The notes under the pieces are model-generated. The model did no database searches. It saw only the letters and a list, made by a program, of their open reading frames with translations, and was not told where the DNA came from. A stretch of 64,000 nucleotides of DNA from Acidimicrobiaceae bacterium (GTDB lineage: Bacteria > Actinomycetota > Acidimicrobiia > Acidimicrobiales > UBA8190). Shown one piece after another: positions 61,718 through 64,000 of the stretch. The translations under genes and the position numbers were made by a program. The stretch is taken from NCBI GenBank assembly GCA_003151475.1, contig PLXQ01000076.1, positions 1 to 64,000 of the forward strand, given 5' to 3'. Positions within the stretch are counted from its first letter, which is position 1, and every line of letters starts with the position of its first letter.

Positions 61718-61733
61718 GCCGTCGACCTCGCGG

Positions 61734-61739
61734 TACGGT
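61734..61739 (+). promoter_or_regulatory. Leaderless-type -10 hexamer of the PIG-L gene
   Basis: TACGGT, 7 bases before the ATG at 61747. Confidence 0.5.
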
Positions 61740-61746
61740 GCCTGCC

Positions 61747-62523
61747 ATGGCCAACGAAGAGGTGACCTGGGGACTGGTAGAGCCGGAAATTCTGACCCGC
61801 ATCGTCGTCGTCTCACCGCACTTCGACGACGCCCTCCTCGGTACCGCCCATCTCCTCACCACCTATCCCGGTAGCACCGTGATCACCGTCCTCGGTGGCC
61901 CGCCTCCGGCCTATCCGGCGGAAGCGACGGACTGGGATGCGTGCGGTGGCTTCGTCGCCGGCGATGATGTGGTGACGGCCCGACGCGAGGAGGACAGAGC
62001 GGCCATGGCCTTCGTCGGGGCCACCCCGGTCTGGCTCGAGTTCGCCGATCACCAGTACCTGCCGAAGGACCAGTGGCCGCAACCAACCGACGTGGCGCCC
62101 GCACTCGGCGACGCCATCGCCGACGCCCGGGCCACGGCGGTCTTCCTGCCAATGGGACTGGCCAATCCTGATCACGTGCTCACCCACGACGCCGGTCTGA
62201 TCGTGCGATCGACGGGGAACGAATCGGCCGACAGCCCGGCGTGGTTCTGCTACGAAGACCACGGCTACAAGCACATCCCCGGCATCCTGGCCTGGCGCGT
62301 GACGAAGTTGTTCAAAGCAAACATCTGGCCCACTCCGGCGGTGGTACCCATCGAACCCGACATGGATCGCAAGCGGGCCGCCATCTCTCTCTACAAGAGC
62401 CAGGTGGCGCCACTCGAGCGCGACCACGTTCTCTCCGAACGCCTGGCCGCCAATGTGCCCGAGCAGTACTGGCGCATCGACCCGCCGCCGACCGGCTGGG
62501 AGCTCTTGACGGACTTGGTGTAG
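61747..62523 (+). CDS. PIG-L-family deacetylase
   Basis: A 258-residue zinc-dependent LmbE/PIG-L enzyme that removes N-acetyl groups. The zinc motif is SPHFDDALLG with H25, D27 and D28, and the third ligand region is NPDHVLTH. Actinobacterial members include MshB and Mca of mycothiol metabolism, but this protein lacks close signs of either, so the substrate is open. The ATG is preferred over the GTG at 61738 because TACGGT lies exactly 7 bases before it. A stem-loop overlaps the stop. Confidence 0.86.
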   Translation: MANEEVTWGLVEPEILTRIVVVSPHFDDALLGTAHLLTTYPGSTVITVLGGPPPAYPAEATDWDACGGFVAGDDVVTARREEDRAAMAFVGATPVWLEFADHQYLPKDQWPQPTDVAPALGDAIADARATAVFLPMGLANPDHVLTHDAGLIVRSTGNESADSPAWFCYEDHGYKHIPGILAWRVTKLFKANIWPTPAVVPIEPDMDRKRAAISLYKSQVAPLERDHVLSERLAANVPEQYWRIDPPPTGWELLTDLV

Positions 62524-62544
62524 TGCCCTGACGGGGCACTACAC
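62518..62544. terminator. Strong bidirectional stem-loop
   Basis: GTGTAGTGCCC (62518-62528) and GGGCACTACAC (62534-62544) pair perfectly over 11 bases around TGACG. It overlaps the PIG-L stop and lies before the end of the convergent DUF4190 gene. No T-run, as often in GC-rich genomes. Confidence 0.7.
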
Positions 62545-62607
62545 AGAGGCACCGCCCGTCGACTGAGTCTCAGGACGCCGGCGATTCCTCGCCGACCAGG
62601 CGCTGGG

Positions 62608-63165
62608 CTAATTGTTGGAGGACACCCCGGCGACGACCAGAAACAAGATGATCAAGGCGATGAGCGAAAAACCCACGATGACACCGGCAAGGGCGAGGCC
62701 GTGTCCTCCCTGTGCCCCACCCGACTTCTTGATCTGGCTCAGGGCCACGAACCCCAAGACGATTCCGACGACGCTGGTGATGCCGAAGAAGATTCCCGCC
62801 ACCGAGCAAACGAGCGACGCCACGGCTAGCCCGTTGGTCTGCCGTGCGGGACTGACGGCGCCATAAGCGGGGTAGCCGGGCCCCCACTGCGGGTAGGCCG
62901 TGGGCGCCGTTGCATACCCTGGCGGCCCCGCTTGTCCGGGGGGCGCCCCCGCTCCCGGTGCGGCGGGATAGCCGGGTGGAGCTGAGTAACCGGGCGGAGT
63001 CGTGTAACCGCTCGGAGTCGTGTAACCGGGATGTGGGGGATAGCCGGGCGTGACCTGGTACGCGGCGGGCGGCGGGGGAGCCTGCTGCGAAGGATGGGAC
63101 TCAGGCGGGTACCACTTTCCGTCCGTGGCCTGCCACCACCCTGGCCCCTCTTGCGCGTCGCTCAT
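62608..63165 (-). CDS. DUF4190 membrane protein with a WYPPE tag
   Basis: A 185-residue protein. The N-terminus carries EGPGWWQATDGKWYPPES, a short tag I associate with Acidimicrobiia surface or membrane proteins. Next comes a Pro/Gly/Tyr-rich repeat (PGY-TT-P units) to about residue 100, and then two helices with the DUF4190 pattern (NGLAVASLVCSVAGI, GFVALSQIKKSGG...GLALAGVIVGF). Function unknown. ATG 63165 is chosen over an upstream codon because GGGAGA lies just before it. Confidence 0.78.
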   Translation of the reverse strand: MSDAQEGPGWWQATDGKWYPPESHPSQQAPPPPAAYQVTPGYPPHPGYTTPSGYTTPPGYSAPPGYPAAPGAGAPPGQAGPPGYATAPTAYPQWGPGYPAYGAVSPARQTNGLAVASLVCSVAGIFFGITSVVGIVLGFVALSQIKKSGGAQGGHGLALAGVIVGFSLIALIILFLVVAGVSSNN

Positions 63166-63316
63166 GATTCTCCCTGCCTCGCCGTCTCCCTGCACTCCAG
63201 TATCCACCGATCAGAGCTCTCATCTTCGCCGCCGACCGACGGTGCAGCGTGGCCGGAGCGACGAGAGAGCGATGGCGACGGTGGTCGGCGCTGCTCGAGC
63301 GTTCACGGAAGCGTCT

Positions 63317-63322
63317 TAGGAT
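63317..63322 (+). promoter_or_regulatory. Leaderless-type -10 hexamer of the methyltransferase gene
   Basis: TAGGAT, 6 bases before the ATG at 63329. Confidence 0.45.
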
Positions 63323-63328
63323 CGCTCC

Positions 63329-63892
63329 ATGAACGCCGCCCACATGGAGTTCTGTGCCAGCCCCGAATGGCGCCGGATCGTCGAGGAGTCGATCCTCCCC
63401 CAAGCGCTCAGAGGCACGGAGCTCGGGTCTGATGTCATCGAGATCGGGCCCGGCCCCGGATTCACGACCGATGTCCTGCGCACTCTGACGGCGCACCTCA
63501 CGGCCGTCGAGCTGGATGCCGGGCTGGCCGAGTCTTTGGCGGCGAGGCTCTCAGGTTCCAATGTGGAAGTAATGGTCGGCGATGCCACCTCTCTCGACCT
63601 TCCCGCCGGTCGATTCACCGCGGCGGCATCGTTCCACATGCTCCACCACGTCCCCACGGCTGAAGCACAGGACCGCGCCTTTTCAGAATTGGGCCGAGTC
63701 CTCATGCCTGGGGGCCGGCTGGTGGCTGCCGATGGCGTCTACAGCGAAGGATTCTTGGCCTTCCACCAAGATGACATCTACAACCCCATCGACCCCGATC
63801 GACTCGAGGTTCGTCTGACGGAGGCCGGGTTCACGTCCGTCGACATCCGGCTCCACGAACTCGGTTGGACATGCTCAGCTCTCGCCTCCTAG
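63329..63892 (+). CDS. Class I SAM-dependent methyltransferase
   Basis: A 187-residue methyltransferase. SAM motif I is VIEIGPGPGFTTDVL near residue 36, the acidic ribose contact is in AVELDAGLA, and ASFHMLHHVP and MPGGRLVAADGVY follow. The short length and lack of extra domains give no clue to substrate. No ribosome site is seen, in line with a leaderless message. Confidence 0.83.
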   Translation: MNAAHMEFCASPEWRRIVEESILPQALRGTELGSDVIEIGPGPGFTTDVLRTLTAHLTAVELDAGLAESLAARLSGSNVEVMVGDATSLDLPAGRFTAAASFHMLHHVPTAEAQDRAFSELGRVLMPGGRLVAADGVYSEGFLAFHQDDIYNPIDPDRLEVRLTEAGFTSVDIRLHELGWTCSALAS

Positions 63893-63978
63893 CCGTCGGT
63901 GCCCAAAGCGTGGGAGTCTGAGTCTTCTGCGCCGCCTCGGCATCTCGCGCCGTGGCTCGAGGAAGCGAGGAATCCGAC

Positions 63979-64000
63979 ATGAGTCTTCCGAGAGTGGTCT
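63979..64000 (+). CDS. Possible gene start cut by the window edge
   Basis: An ATG at 63979 opens MSLPRVV before the window ends, with GAGGAA about eight bases upstream. Too short to identify; it may not be a gene. Confidence 0.25.

Noticed and set aside
1-64000. tRNA, rRNA, riboswitch, insertion sequence, prophage or toxin-antitoxin genes
   Set aside because: I looked on both strands for their usual signatures and saw none; all larger frames are accounted for by ordinary genes.

Overview
The window is a GC-rich, densely packed actinobacterial chromosome segment. Three things place it with some confidence near the Acidimicrobiia: a complete actinobacterial cytochrome bcc-aa3 gene set (QcrC with two haem-c motifs, three-part QcrCAB, a lipoprotein CtaC and a small CtaF); a Pro/Gly-rich DUF4190 protein opening with a GWW-x-WYPPE tag that I associate with that class; and many CoA-ester catabolism genes on both strands. 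I see no rRNA, tRNA, CRISPR array, insertion sequence or phage gene. No gap between genes exceeds about 300 bases.

Layout. 1-8.2 kb: hemE (with the first codons of its downstream partner at the left edge), a divergent HelD/HelR-type RNA-polymerase helicase, then ctaE-qcrC-qcrA-qcrB with overlapping stops and starts, and a DUF3052 gene. 8.3-15.7 kb: HAD phosphatase, an exported protein of unknown function, MFS permease, DUF1345 membrane protein, ArsB/SLC13-like permease, DinB protein, Nudix hydrolase, Old Yellow Enzyme. 15.7-18.8 kb: ctaC-ctaD-ctaF on the minus strand, completing the terminal oxidase. 18.9-29.8 kb: alkylsulfatase-type MBL hydrolase, TatA, small membrane proteins, crotonase, thiolase-like protein, GH1 glycosidase, thioesterase, acyl-CoA dehydrogenase, alpha/beta hydrolase, nitronate-monooxygenase-like protein. 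29.9-38.1 kb: GH31 glucosidase, GNAT, SulP transporter, DUF503, a frameshifted MerR regulator diverging from a two-gene GMC oxidoreductase operon. 38.1-45.8 kb: hydrolase, acyl-CoA dehydrogenase, atypical crotonase, signal peptidase I, NTF2-like protein, G1 glutamic peptidase, epimerase, methyltransferase, a DUF5666-like membrane protein. 45.9-58.5 kb: a CoA-thioester degradation module on both strands. 58.6-64 kb: YgjP-like metalloprotease, membrane protein, DHA2 efflux pump, PIG-L deacetylase, DUF4190 protein, methyltransferase.

How genes work together. The two cytochrome loci together encode the quinol-to-oxygen supercomplex, fed with haem by hemE. The most notable regional structure is the 45.9-57.5 kb module: thioesterase, SCP2-type thiolase and a ketosynthase-DUF35 fusion on the minus strand, and acyl-CoA dehydrogenase, class III CoA-transferase, two MaoC-type proteins and a second acyl-CoA dehydrogenase on the plus strand. 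Both arms carry a nearly identical 19-bp palindrome (TCTGAC-N5-GTCAGA core) at their promoters, so I infer one regulon for an unknown carboxylic acid.

A second window-wide pattern is that at least 14 genes have a TANNNT hexamer exactly 6-8 bases before the start codon and usually no Shine-Dalgarno sequence. This points to widespread leaderless transcription and was used to fix several starts. All functions are read from sequence and family knowledge; no database search was possible.
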